49,612 nt of DNA from Bacteroidota bacterium (GTDB taxonomy: Bacteria > Bacteroidota > Ignavibacteria > Kryptoniales > JAKASW01), in the NCBI GenBank assembly GCA_021811615.1, contig JAJZNW010000042.1, forward strand, positions 1-49,612, in the 5' to 3' direction. Below the pieces are notes generated by a model, which saw only the letters and a program-made list of their open reading frames with translations, ran no database searches and was not told where the DNA came from. This document shows, piece by piece, positions 1-7,976 of the stretch; position 1 is the stretch's first letter, and each line of letters starts with the position of its first letter. Position numbers and translations under genes: made by a program.

Positions 1-393
1 ACCTCTTCGCTGAAAGCGCGCATCGCTTATCACGATTCGTGCTACATCGGAAGGTACAACGGGATTTTCGATGAGCCGAGGGAAATAATAGGAAAGTTGG
101 ACGGGGCTGAGCTTGTCGAGATGAAGCGTTCAAAAGACAAGGGCTTCTGCTGTGGCGCCGGCGGTGCGAGGATGTGGATGGAGGAGAGAGCGGGCAAGAG
201 AATAAATATTGAGAGAACCGAAGAAGCCCTCGCGACAAACCCTGACGTGATTGCGTCGGCCTGCCCTTTCTGCATGACGATGCTCACCGATGGTGTGAAA
301 GCGAAAGAAGCGAAATCGGTTGAAGTGAAGGATGTAGCGGAGCTCATTCTGGAAGCACTGAACGGGGCTGAACTCGAAGCTACAATTAACTAA
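1..393 (+). CDS. (Fe-S)-binding oxidoreductase, CCG domain, 3' end only
   Basis: The open frame runs in from the window edge in frame 1, so only the last 130 residues are seen. They contain one cysteine-rich CCG domain: HDSCYIGRYNG near the edge, then CCGAGGARMWMEE, and ASACPFCMTML near the end. This is the pattern of heterodisulfide-reductase-related subunits (HdrB, GlpC, GlcF, LutA and ETF-linked Fe-S oxidoreductases), which bind an Fe-S cluster or zinc and pass electrons. The full protein would normally carry a second CCG domain and often N-terminal 4Fe4S ferredoxin motifs, which lie outside the window. Its electron donor and acceptor cannot be told from this fragment. The stop at 391-393 is followed after 21 bases by the next gene on the same strand, so the two may be co-transcribed. 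Confidence 0.85.
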   Translation, partial: TSSLKARIAYHDSCYIGRYNGIFDEPREIIGKLDGAELVEMKRSKDKGFCCGAGGARMWMEERAGKRINIERTEEALATNPDVIASACPFCMTMLTDGVKAKEAKSVEVKDVAELILEALNGAELEATIN

Positions 394-414
394 ACGAAAA
401 ACAATGGAGGTAAA

Positions 415-1236
415 TTGAAATCATTAGCGGCATTTATTGTCACAGTCCTGGTAATGAATACCGGCGCGTTTGCTCAATACAAGCTCGAGTATAAGGCTTC
501 CGGCTCCACCCCGGTTCATTACAAGGCGCATACGTCTCTGGAAACCGTGGAATCTATGATGGGGCAGCAGGCTAAAGTGTCCGTTAAGTCCGACCAGAGC
601 ATCAGCATGACGAGTTCGATGGACGGATCCGATATAATCTACGACATCACCGTGGATTCGAGTAAGAATATCGCTCTGTTGCCCAACGGCGACACGACGA
701 GGACCTCCTCCCCCACTGTAGGGCAGACAAAGGAAACTCGGGTACATCCGGACGGGAATGTGATATCGTCGCGCTGGCTTGACTCGGCGTTTGCAAAAAC
801 ACAGGCGGGTGAGACGAAAGACTTCGGTAACTTCTTCTTCAGACTTCCGGACAAAGAAGTGAATACAGGATCAGCATGGGCGCAGACCAAAATGGACACC
901 GTGCAAACCGGAGGCGGCGAAGGAAGTATTGTGGTTACGACCAATTCCAACTACAAACTCGTCGACAAAGAAACGGTCGAAGGAATCCCCTGCGTCAGGA
1001 TCACGTTTTCCGGGCAGGTCGGCCTGAAGGGCGCAACGTCGTATCAAGGGATTGACTTTGCGATTAAAGGGAGTGGAACCATATCGGGAACCGCCTTATT
1101 CGATTACATGCACGGGAAAGTCGTCCGTCTCACTGGAAATTCTGACCAGAATTTGACGATGGCTTCGACAGGTCAGCAGGCGGTAACGATCCCGATGAGT
1201 CAGAAAACCAACTACGAATTGCGTTTGGTCAGGTAG
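415..1236 (+). CDS. Secreted protein, DUF6263-like
   Basis: A 273-residue protein whose TTG start is fixed by a GGAGG ribosome binding site at 406-410; the nearby ATG at 404 stops at once. Residues 1-20 form a signal peptide ending AFAQ. The rest is beta-rich and low in cysteine. The motif FFFRLPDKEVNTGSAW in the middle and the repeated strand pattern after it resemble the DUF6263 family of envelope proteins found mainly in the Bacteroidota. No enzyme motif is visible, so the function is unknown. The 3' end overlaps that of the convergent DUF4340 gene by 25 bases. It lies 21 bases after the Fe-S oxidoreductase gene. Family assignment is by remembered pattern and is only moderately sure; the gene itself is clear. 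Confidence 0.8.
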   Translation: MKSLAAFIVTVLVMNTGAFAQYKLEYKASGSTPVHYKAHTSLETVESMMGQQAKVSVKSDQSISMTSSMDGSDIIYDITVDSSKNIALLPNGDTTRTSSPTVGQTKETRVHPDGNVISSRWLDSAFAKTQAGETKDFGNFFFRLPDKEVNTGSAWAQTKMDTVQTGGGEGSIVVTTNSNYKLVDKETVEGIPCVRITFSGQVGLKGATSYQGIDFAIKGSGTISGTALFDYMHGKVVRLTGNSDQNLTMASTGQQAVTIPMSQKTNYELRLVR

Positions 1237-2135
1237 TCGGTCTGTAATTCGCGCAATTGCTGCAGAAGCGTTTGCGGAAGGGTCGAGCTGACTGTGTAAG
1301 TCTGATGGTCGGCCGAGTTCGAAATGCAAAGCTGCCCTACGGTTGCTTCGGACTCGGCCGATTTGAATATCTGTCCGGCGATGTGTTCCCTGGTATTCAG
1401 AGTTATCCCGTAATCGATTATGACCTTGGCTGGTGTAATGGTGCTGTCGATGAATCCGAGTGCCCTGGACCCGATCAATCCACCCACGATCCCTTCTGCC
1501 TCAGATTGCGGAACATGGATATCGTTCACCTTCCATGTGGTGTCCCTGTGGAAGAAGTGAAAAAGAGTGTCGCCGAGCGCGAAGTCGACCGCCTCCACGT
1601 TTGAGACGGAGAAGTTGAAAATCTGCTTGTCCCGCCAGTCGGAAAGGGGTTGGCCGACGAGACTCCGCAGGTTGGTGGACAACTGGTATACCTTCGAATC
1701 ACCCTGAATTTGAACATAACATCCGCTGAAATCGGGTGTCACATCTCCTATGCGCATAGCAACGTTCTTGCCAGCTGAAGTTCCGAAGCTGGCGAACGGC
1801 GCGCCGTTACCAAGTCCGTAGGCGGAGCTGTCGGAGAGGTTGTCTGCGACTACGGTAGCCGCCGGATCTGACGCCAACCGGGTGAGGAGTAGACTCATCT
1901 GCCCCGGAGAAGCGGGAGAACTCACTGGCGATGTAATGTCCCAGCTGCCGTCTTTTCTTTCGATCGTGATATCCCTCGAATAATCTATCTTGACGAGATT
2001 TATCCTCGCAGTATCGATGTCCGCAAATGGCCGGGATGTTTCCGTCGTAGAGTTCCTCGACGTGAAGCGCTGGATGGCGTAGATTGCGGCGAACACAACC
2101 ACCACCGCAATCAGTATCTTAGTCGTTTTGCTCAT
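1212..2135 (-). CDS. DUF4340 domain-containing protein
   Basis: A 307-residue protein with one N-terminal membrane helix (residues about 6-22) and a large extracytoplasmic part. The pattern of short repeated beta units (DGSWDITSPV near residue 60, DTTWKVNDIHVPQSEAE near residue 200) is that of DUF4340. This family is usually encoded directly after a Gld-type ABC permease and a GldG-like protein, as it is here. It starts inside the GldG-like gene (17-base overlap), so it is the last gene of a four-gene, translationally coupled operon. The substrate of the complex is unknown; outside the gliding Bacteroidetes these units occur in non-gliding bacteria too. Its 3' end overlaps the convergent secreted-protein gene. 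Confidence 0.85.
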   Translation of the reverse strand: MSKTTKILIAVVVVFAAIYAIQRFTSRNSTTETSRPFADIDTARINLVKIDYSRDITIERKDGSWDITSPVSSPASPGQMSLLLTRLASDPAATVVADNLSDSSAYGLGNGAPFASFGTSAGKNVAMRIGDVTPDFSGCYVQIQGDSKVYQLSTNLRSLVGQPLSDWRDKQIFNFSVSNVEAVDFALGDTLFHFFHRDTTWKVNDIHVPQSEAEGIVGGLIGSRALGFIDSTITPAKVIIDYGITLNTREHIAGQIFKSAESEATVGQLCISNSADHQTYTVSSTLPQTLLQQLRELQTDYLTKRNS

Positions 2136-3705
2136 TTACATCCCCATCTTTCTGTGCGAAGGATTCCTTGTATTTTCTTCGTCGCGTGACTGTCTTTCTC
2201 CAGTAGAAGAGCCCGATCGCAAGGACGAGAAGCGGCGGGAAGGCCACGATGAGATCCTTCGTTACGGACTTTGTCGTGTCGGAGACCGGCCGGAGCGGCG
2301 GAGGGAGGAAATTTTTAGAACGTATGGAAATCAGGCCGACATTGTCCGTCAAGTAGTCGACGGCATTAAGGAAGATAGAGAGATTTTCAGGGTTTCCCAG
2401 GAAAGCGTCTTCTATGAAATCTCCGCTGCCCATCACGATGACTCTCTCGTTTCCGGCCGTCTTACGCCCCGGGTTAGCCTTGACGTAATGATCGGTGTCT
2501 GGAATTGCCGAATATATTCTGCCGGTAAGGGCAGCTCCGAGAAGCAGGTTGTGTTTTTCGAACATCGCTCTCGTGAAATTCGCAGTTGGGTTCAGATCGT
2601 AGATATTTTCCTGGGTACCGCTCCGTGAGCTCGAGACAGCGAAGGGTACAACTTTGATGTGAAGGCTGTCGGCATAGGAAGTATCGACCTCGCTTGAGAA
2701 CGGCATGATGATTTGGTGCAGGTCCTGGGTGAGGACGAAATTCTTATCGAGATGGCTCACGATCGGTATGTACGGGTTTGGCACGGCGGTCTGAATCGTC
2801 ATCCCTGCTTCCCGCTGGATCACGGAAACGGAAGCGCAGACGGCGTCGCGTACGAGATTCTTCTTGATACCGAAACCGTAGGAGTGGAAGAGATGCGAGA
2901 GGTTTAGCGAGAGATTCGTCGCGAACTCGCTCTGCATCGAAGCGTTCACCATGCTGGTCAGGAAAGCCGCCCTTCCCCTGTCCATCATGTACTGGTCGAG
3001 GTAGTAAAGCTGTGAGTCGGCAAATGCAGTGGTGGGCTGAATTATGACGAGTGCCGAGATCGAATCCGGTACCGGTTTCGAAAAGTCGACCGGAACAACA
3101 TCATACCTGTGAGAAAGTGCCTGCTCGGCCTGTTGAATATCCTGGAACGACGGCTCTCCGTTCCCCTGCGCTATGCCGATCAATTTCTTGCGCGGGTTGA
3201 TAAGCCGCTCGATCCGGGATGCCATTTCGTACTCGAGGTTGGACATGTTCTCGATTACCGGAAGCACCTCTTTTCTCGCCTGATACTCCATTACAAGGCC
3301 CATCATCGCGCGCTTGACTTCAAGCTTGTCGTTGTTGACGACCTGTACCTGGACCTGCGGAATTCCATCCGATGTAGCTTTCTCAATTTGCTTGTCGGTC
3401 TTCGGGTTGATTATGTCGTAGTCAAACTTTCCGTCCGAAAGGCTTCTGAATTCCTGCATCATGTCGACGAGAGCCAGCCGATTCGCGTTATACGGCGAAG
3501 GGAGATCTGAATTGAAATAGACACGAACGATCATCCGGTCCTTGAGACTTCTCAGGAGTTTCTCGGTAGCTGGCGACAGGGTGTTTACGTGGTTCCGCGT
3601 CAGGTCGAGCCTGAAAAACCATCCGCTTACGACGACGTTTACGAGGATGATTACAACGAGATATAAGATGGCCTGTATGATTGTGTCGCGAGTGGATTTT
3701 TTCAT
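2119..3705 (-). CDS. GldG-like ABC transporter auxiliary protein
   Basis: A 528-residue protein of the ABC-type uncharacterised transport auxiliary family (GldG-like). It has one membrane helix at residues about 10-30, the typical stretch DLTRNHVNTLSPATEKLL just after it, a large periplasmic region, and a second helix near residue 490 followed by a basic cytoplasmic tail (WRKTVTRRRKYKESF). GldG works with GldA and GldF in gliding Bacteroidetes; homologues elsewhere are of unknown role. The start overlaps the permease stop by 4 bases (ATGA-type coupling). The mate DUF4340 gene follows with overlap. What the complex exports or assembles cannot be told from sequence. Confidence 0.88.
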   Translation of the reverse strand: MKKSTRDTIIQAILYLVVIILVNVVVSGWFFRLDLTRNHVNTLSPATEKLLRSLKDRMIVRVYFNSDLPSPYNANRLALVDMMQEFRSLSDGKFDYDIINPKTDKQIEKATSDGIPQVQVQVVNNDKLEVKRAMMGLVMEYQARKEVLPVIENMSNLEYEMASRIERLINPRKKLIGIAQGNGEPSFQDIQQAEQALSHRYDVVPVDFSKPVPDSISALVIIQPTTAFADSQLYYLDQYMMDRGRAAFLTSMVNASMQSEFATNLSLNLSHLFHSYGFGIKKNLVRDAVCASVSVIQREAGMTIQTAVPNPYIPIVSHLDKNFVLTQDLHQIIMPFSSEVDTSYADSLHIKVVPFAVSSSRSGTQENIYDLNPTANFTRAMFEKHNLLLGAALTGRIYSAIPDTDHYVKANPGRKTAGNERVIVMGSGDFIEDAFLGNPENLSIFLNAVDYLTDNVGLISIRSKNFLPPPLRPVSDTTKSVTKDLIVAFPPLLVLAIGLFYWRKTVTRRRKYKESFAQKDGDVNEQND

Positions 3706-4424
3706 TTGAATCTAAGCTCCAACCACTTGGACGTCATGCTTGAGAAGAAGATGGTCACGCCCAGAAAGTAAACGACGTCTCTGAGGTCTATTGCACCCTT
3801 GTAGAAACTCGCAAGATGAAAATCAGAGCTGGCATATTGCATTATATACGCAACTGAACCCGTCGTGAGCGCCGTAACCTTATCGAGAATGAAGAAGATG
3901 AAGAGTATGAATAATGCGATGATGAATGCCACCACCTGGTTTTGGGTGAGGCTTGAGGCGAAAACTCCTGCCGAGACGTATCCGGCGGCCAGGAACAAAA
4001 GGCCGAGATACCCGGCGAAAGCGGTGCCCGGATCTATGTTGCCGAGACTTGCGACCACTATGACATAGAAGATCGTCGGAACGAGAGACGCTACCACAAT
4101 CAGATAGCTGGAGAGCAACTTTGCCGCGATGAGTCTGGTGCGGCTGACGGGGTGTGTGACAAGCACCTCGAGGGTGCCGTTCCTGAATTCCTCAGAGAAT
4201 GACCTCATTGTAAGTGCGGGGATAAAGAACAGAAACATGATCCCGGTGAGGGTGAAGAACGGCCGAAGCGTGGCGACGTTGGAGAGGAAAAGTCCGTCTG
4301 CGAACAAGTATCCCGAGATCAAAAGGAATACGATAATCACCACATAGGCGGAGGGGGTTTTTAGTGCTATGAGCATCTCCTTTTTCAGGAGAACTTTCAA
4401 ACTATTGTTGCTGTCCTGTTTCAT
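3702..4424 (-). CDS. ABC-2 type permease, GldF-like
   Basis: A 240-residue integral membrane protein with about six predicted helices. The first lies at residues 25-45, after a basic N-terminus (LKVLLKKEMLIALKTPSAY). The segment RSFSEEFRNGTLEVLVTHPVSR, here given only as its ends, sits after the second helix and is the coupling-helix region typical of ABC-2 permeases such as GldF and NosY. It starts 23 bases inside the ATPase gene and overlaps the GldG-like gene by 4 bases. Together with the ATPase it should form the inner-membrane transporter. Length matches the family. Confidence 0.9.
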   Translation of the reverse strand: MKQDSNNSLKVLLKKEMLIALKTPSAYVVIIVFLLISGYLFADGLFLSNVATLRPFFTLTGIMFLFFIPALTMRSFSEEFRNGTLEVLVTHPVSRTRLIAAKLLSSYLIVVASLVPTIFYVIVVASLGNIDPGTAFAGYLGLLFLAAGYVSAGVFASSLTQNQVVAFIIALFILFIFFILDKVTALTTGSVAYIMQYASSDFHLASFYKGAIDLRDVVYFLGVTIFFSSMTSKWLELRFK

Positions 4425-5355
4425 CTGAACCTAGCGTTAATTCTCTGAATAAGTTCTCAAGGTCGGTTCCCGAATTGCTAAGCCCCAGCAGTTTGAAATT
4501 GTTGGTGACACAGAGGTCGAAGGCCCTCTCGCGCACTTCATCGCTGTCTTTCAGCGAGAGCTGGACGTTGACGGTACCGCCATTCTTTTTGGCCGAGCAA
4601 CGGCTGGGCTCGAGCGCCTTCTGGAATGTCTCGGCAACCTTCTCTGCGGGTAGTCCCGTTTTCACCACTATCGTGAGCAAGCCTGTGCTCCTGTGCTGCA
4701 GCTCATCTGCTGTCGCATCAAGCACAAGTTTTCCCCGGTTGATGATGAGGACGCGATTGCATAGCGCCTGCACTTCGGAAAGAATGTGGGTGGAAAGCAC
4801 GACGAATTTTTCTTTAGCCAGCTCGGATATGAGGTCACGTATCCCGATCACCTGGTTGGGGTCGAGCCCTGAAGTGGGTTCGTCGAGGATCAGGATCTCC
4901 GGGTCGTGAATCATCGCCTGGGCGAGTCCGACGCGCTGTTTGTATCCTTTCGAGAGCCTGTAGATGGGATCGTACAGGACTTCCCTGAGACCGCACCTCT
5001 CGACGACGAATTCAAGCCGCCGTGATGTCGCGGCAGCATCCAGTCCGGACAATTGGGCGGTGAACTTAAGGTACTCATGGACCTCCATCTCCGTGTAGAG
5101 CGGGTTGCTCTCCGGAAGGTAGCCAATCTTCGACCTCAGGCCAGCGTGAGCCGGATCGACTCGCTGGCCGTCTATGGCTATCTCTCCCTCGGTGGCGGCG
5201 AGATACCCGGTGATCATTCTCATCGTTGTCGTCTTCCCTGCCCCGTTGGGACCAAGAAAACCTACGACGCTTGGTTCATTAATCTGGAACGATATATTAT
5301 CGACAGCTGTTTTTGAACCGAACAGCTTGCTAACTCCTCTTATCTCAAGACCCAT
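4402..5355 (-). CDS. ABC transporter ATP-binding protein, GldA-like
   Basis: A cytoplasmic ATPase of 317 residues if started at the ATG at 5355; a longer frame opens at 5397, but MGLEIRGVSKLFG is the usual family start. Walker A is GPNGAGKT (residues 35-42), the signature is LSKGYKQR, Walker B is LILDEP followed by TSGLDPN, and the switch histidine is in LSTHIL. The roughly 90-residue C-terminal extension after the nucleotide-binding domain is typical of GldA/CcmA-type proteins. It is the first gene of the Gld-like operon. No Shine-Dalgarno precedes the ATG, and a good promoter (5366-5394) would start the transcript only a few bases before it, so the mRNA may be leaderless. Confidence 0.9.
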   Translation of the reverse strand: MGLEIRGVSKLFGSKTAVDNISFQINEPSVVGFLGPNGAGKTTTMRMITGYLAATEGEIAIDGQRVDPAHAGLRSKIGYLPESNPLYTEMEVHEYLKFTAQLSGLDAAATSRRLEFVVERCGLREVLYDPIYRLSKGYKQRVGLAQAMIHDPEILILDEPTSGLDPNQVIGIRDLISELAKEKFVVLSTHILSEVQALCNRVLIINRGKLVLDATADELQHRSTGLLTIVVKTGLPAEKVAETFQKALEPSRCSAKKNGGTVNVQLSLKDSDEVRERAFDLCVTNNFKLLGLSNSGTDLENLFRELTLGSDETGQQQ

Positions 5356-5365
5356 AACGTTTGGA

Positions 5366-5394
5366 AATTTATTGGCATTCAACAAAATTGTCAA
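5366..5394 (-). promoter_or_regulatory. Predicted sigma-70 promoter of the ABC operon
   Basis: Read on the minus strand: TTGACA (5394-5389), 17-base spacer, TAAATT (5371-5366). The expected transcript start is near 5359, four bases before the ATG at 5355. Sequence match only. Confidence 0.55.
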
Positions 5395-5405
5395 CACAAA
5401 AAATT

Positions 5406-6050
5406 ATGCTCAATAAACTGAACCGCAGCACCTCAGGATCGTCTATTTCTCCGAAGTCGAATGACAAAAGGATCAAGGAAATGGAGCTCATCGATCGCGC
5501 CCTCGCGGACGATGAGGCGGCATTCTCCGAGATCATCGAGATGTACAAGGGAAAGGTCGCTGCGACGGTTTATTCGATTCTCGGAAGAGATTACGTCGAG
5601 GAAATTTCGCACGAAGCTTTCATCAGGGCATTCAACTCCATCAGGCGTTACAGAAGAGACTCGTCATTCTATACGTACCTGATAAGAATCACTGTCAACT
5701 TATGCCGGGACGAGATAAGACGAAAGCAAATCAAGCGAATATTCAATTTCACGGAAGTCTTCAGCAGGAATGAGGACTACGATGTACAGGAGCAGATCGA
5801 GACGGGCACTGCGAGCGATCCGGTCAATATTTACGATTCAGGAGAGAGCATAGAAATCGTGAGGGAAGAAATGGAAAACCTCCCCCCTATCCTCCGGGTT
5901 GCCGTGACGATGAGAGAGATAGACGGCCTGAGTTACAGCGAGATTTCCAAGCTTCTGAAGATCAGCATGGGGACCGCCAAGACGCGGGTGTTCCGCGCGA
6001 GACAAATACTCCGCGATAAACTAACTGCGAGGCTCAACTATGGAAAATAG
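5406..6050 (+). CDS. ECF-type RNA polymerase sigma factor
   Basis: A sigma-70 family protein of 214 residues from the ATG at 5406. A second ATG at 5481 (MELIDRALADDEAAF, 189 residues) has the better ribosome site (AGGA eight bases upstream) and may be the real start. Region 2 includes DEAAFSEIIEMYKGKVAATV and the helix SHEAFIRAFNSIRRY; region 4 includes the helix-turn-helix GLSYSEISKLLKISMGTAKTRVFRAR. There is no region 1 or 3, as expected for ECF factors. It overlaps the anti-sigma gene by 11 bases, a common mark of a cognate pair, and heads an operon with a Spy-like protein and RND efflux genes. It likely drives this operon, but the signal is unknown. Confidence 0.92.
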   Translation: MLNKLNRSTSGSSISPKSNDKRIKEMELIDRALADDEAAFSEIIEMYKGKVAATVYSILGRDYVEEISHEAFIRAFNSIRRYRRDSSFYTYLIRITVNLCRDEIRRKQIKRIFNFTEVFSRNEDYDVQEQIETGTASDPVNIYDSGESIEIVREEMENLPPILRVAVTMREIDGLSYSEISKLLKISMGTAKTRVFRARQILRDKLTARLNYGK

Positions 6051-6486
6051 CTGCCGCTACATTGCTTACGTCGACGACTACGTTCACGACGAGATGAACC
6101 CTGATGAGCGCCGGGATTTCGAATCCCATCTCGGTTCATGCCGCAAATGCACCGAAGAGATCGAAAAGCTCACGGGTATCCAATCCCTGCTCGACCGGTC
6201 TTTTTCGGTCCAGCCGGACGAGAGGTTCAACTATTCGGTTGTCGCCGAGCTCAGGAAGAGGCAAAAGCCGGAACCCGCCGGGGAGATACGCATCGCTCTC
6301 GAGGATATCATCATAAGTCTCGCGACGCTGATGGCGATCGTCCTGATCGCAATCCAGCTTTTCAGCCGTCCGAAGATCAGCTCCGTGGACATGGTTGGAA
6401 AACTCGACAGGATCGAGAGAAGCTCCATGGAGCAAACCAGTCTTTCGAACGACCAGGTACTCGAACTCGTATTGAGGAATAAATAA
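6040..6486 (+). CDS. Membrane anti-sigma factor, zinc-finger (ZAS/zf-HC2) type
   Basis: A 148-residue protein starting inside the sigma gene. The N-terminal cytoplasmic part carries the anti-sigma zinc motif H30-x3-C34-x2-C37 (ESHLGSCRKC), preceded by C5. A single membrane helix lies at about residues 88-108 (ISLATLMAIVLIAIQLF), and a short periplasmic tail follows. This is the architecture of anti-sigma factors that hold an ECF factor until an envelope or redox signal releases it. The next gene starts two bases after the stop, which suggests the Spy-like protein is part of the sensing complex. Confidence 0.88.
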   Translation: MENSCRYIAYVDDYVHDEMNPDERRDFESHLGSCRKCTEEIEKLTGIQSLLDRSFSVQPDERFNYSVVAELRKRQKPEPAGEIRIALEDIIISLATLMAIVLIAIQLFSRPKISSVDMVGKLDRIERSSMEQTSLSNDQVLELVLRNK

Positions 6487-6487
6487 A

Positions 6488-6835
6488 GTGATAACGAAAC
6501 GAACTCTCTTGGCGGCTATTGTCTTTTCCTTAATCGTCGGAGGAGCAGCCGGAGTCGTGGTCGATCGGCTTGCCTTCCAATCCGCCGAATCGCATTTCGG
6601 TAAGACGAAGTTCATAAACTACATGACCGAAGAACTCGGTCTGTCTGCAGACCAGCAGCGACAGCTCGATTCGATAATCACGTACGTGCACCCAGAGTTT
6701 CAAGCGATCAGGAAGAACTTCAAGTCGGAAATGAAAAGCCAGATCGATTCGACTCAGGGGATGATAAGATCGATTCTGACACCGCAGCAACAAATCAAGC
6801 TCGATTCCCTGAACAGGCGAATGCAAGAGCGATAA
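6488..6835 (+). CDS. Periplasmic Spy/CpxP/CnrX-like stress protein
   Basis: A 115-residue protein with a GTG start preceded by GAGGA nine bases upstream. Residues 4-24 form a signal anchor or signal peptide. The rest is all-helical with the arrangement LGLSADQQRQLDSII...FKSEMKSQIDSTQGMIRSILTPQQQIKLDSL (only ends and key motifs cited). This is the LTxxQ-type pattern of Spy, CpxP and the metal-sensing CnrX/ZraP proteins. No histidine- or cysteine-rich metal site stands out. By position between an anti-sigma factor and an efflux pump it is the likely periplasmic sensor or chaperone for the response; that role is inference. Confidence 0.75.
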   Translation: MITKRTLLAAIVFSLIVGGAAGVVVDRLAFQSAESHFGKTKFINYMTEELGLSADQQRQLDSIITYVHPEFQAIRKNFKSEMKSQIDSTQGMIRSILTPQQQIKLDSLNRRMQER

Positions 6836-6856
6836 CGACAACAAACAGGACCCTAA

Positions 6857-7972
6857 ATGAGCAGAAATCAAAAACGAGTATATATATTCTCAGCGGGAAT
6901 GGTACTCCTGCTGATTCTACTCGTTTATTTCAGAATCAAGGCAAACGCGGACCAGGCAGCGAAAGTCGTGCGCCCGGTTCCGACTATCCAGGTTGAAAAA
7001 GCGAAAGTGGGTTCCATCGAGAGAACGCTATCCTTCTCGGGAAACATTTCCGCGATACAGGAATCGAATATATTCCCGCGAGTCAACGGAAACATCGAGC
7101 GCGAATACGTCGACATAGGCGACTACGTCCATAAGGGGCAGGTGCTTGCACTGATAGACACAACCATCTATTCGGAGAACGCGCGACTGGCAAGGGCCGC
7201 CTTCCTCCAGGCGGAAGCCACGTTGTCCAATTCTAAACTGACTTACGAGCGGGACAAGAGCCTTCTCTCGCAGAATCTCATAGCGAAACAGGATCTCGAC
7301 AATGCGGAGACCGCTTACAAGGTCGCCCTCGCACAGGAAGAGGCGGCATCCGCGACTCTGAAGAACGCTCTCGTCCAATTAGGATACTGCCGTATCGAAG
7401 CTCCCTTCACAGGATATATAACGCGTAGATTCTTCGACCCGGGGACTTACGTCACGACCTCTACCAATTCTTCAAGCTCGACACTGTTTTACCTGGCGGA
7501 CATAAACAAAGTGAAGGTGATGGTCGACGTTCTCGAAGAGGATATCCCTATCCTTCCCCAGGTGCAGGACGTCCAGATTACAGTCGACGCCTATCCGAAT
7601 ATGGTCTTCCACGGGAAGATCACACGGATCAGTCAGCAGCTCGACCTTTCGACACGGACGATGCCGGTCGAGGTTGACATAAATAATCCAAACGGTCTCC
7701 TCAAGCCGGGTATGTTTGCAAATGTCGACCTTGTTTACGACAAGGCCGCCAACACCATGATCCTCCCGACACAGGTTGTCCTGAAAGACGACTCGGGGAG
7801 TTACATTTACACTCTGGCGAGCGGCGACGTCGTACACAAAACTTACGTGAAGGTGGGCGTCAACCATGACAACCAGGATCAGATTCTCTCCGGGCTAACT
7901 GAGAACGACCAGGTTGTATTCATGGGATACGATATGGTACACGATGGAATGAAAGTCAGGGTGGCGAGATAA
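6857..7972 (+). CDS. RND efflux periplasmic adaptor (membrane fusion protein)
   Basis: A 371-residue protein with an N-terminal membrane anchor (residues 8-24, GMVLLLILLVYFRI). A split lipoyl domain follows (GNISAIQESNIFPRVNG...YVHKGQVLALID), then a helical hairpin (residues about 100-150), the second lipoyl half (CRIEAPFTGYITRRF), and beta-barrel and membrane-proximal domains. This is the HlyD/AcrA family architecture. The adaptor would join the inner-membrane pump to a TolC-like channel; no such outer-membrane gene is in this operon, so the channel must be encoded elsewhere. It ends four bases before the first RND pump gene. It is the only adaptor for two pumps. Confidence 0.93.
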   Translation: MSRNQKRVYIFSAGMVLLLILLVYFRIKANADQAAKVVRPVPTIQVEKAKVGSIERTLSFSGNISAIQESNIFPRVNGNIEREYVDIGDYVHKGQVLALIDTTIYSENARLARAAFLQAEATLSNSKLTYERDKSLLSQNLIAKQDLDNAETAYKVALAQEEAASATLKNALVQLGYCRIEAPFTGYITRRFFDPGTYVTTSTNSSSSTLFYLADINKVKVMVDVLEEDIPILPQVQDVQITVDAYPNMVFHGKITRISQQLDLSTRTMPVEVDINNPNGLLKPGMFANVDLVYDKAANTMILPTQVVLKDDSGSYIYTLASGDVVHKTYVKVGVNHDNQDQILSGLTENDQVVFMGYDMVHDGMKVRVAR

Positions 7973-7976
7973 TCAT

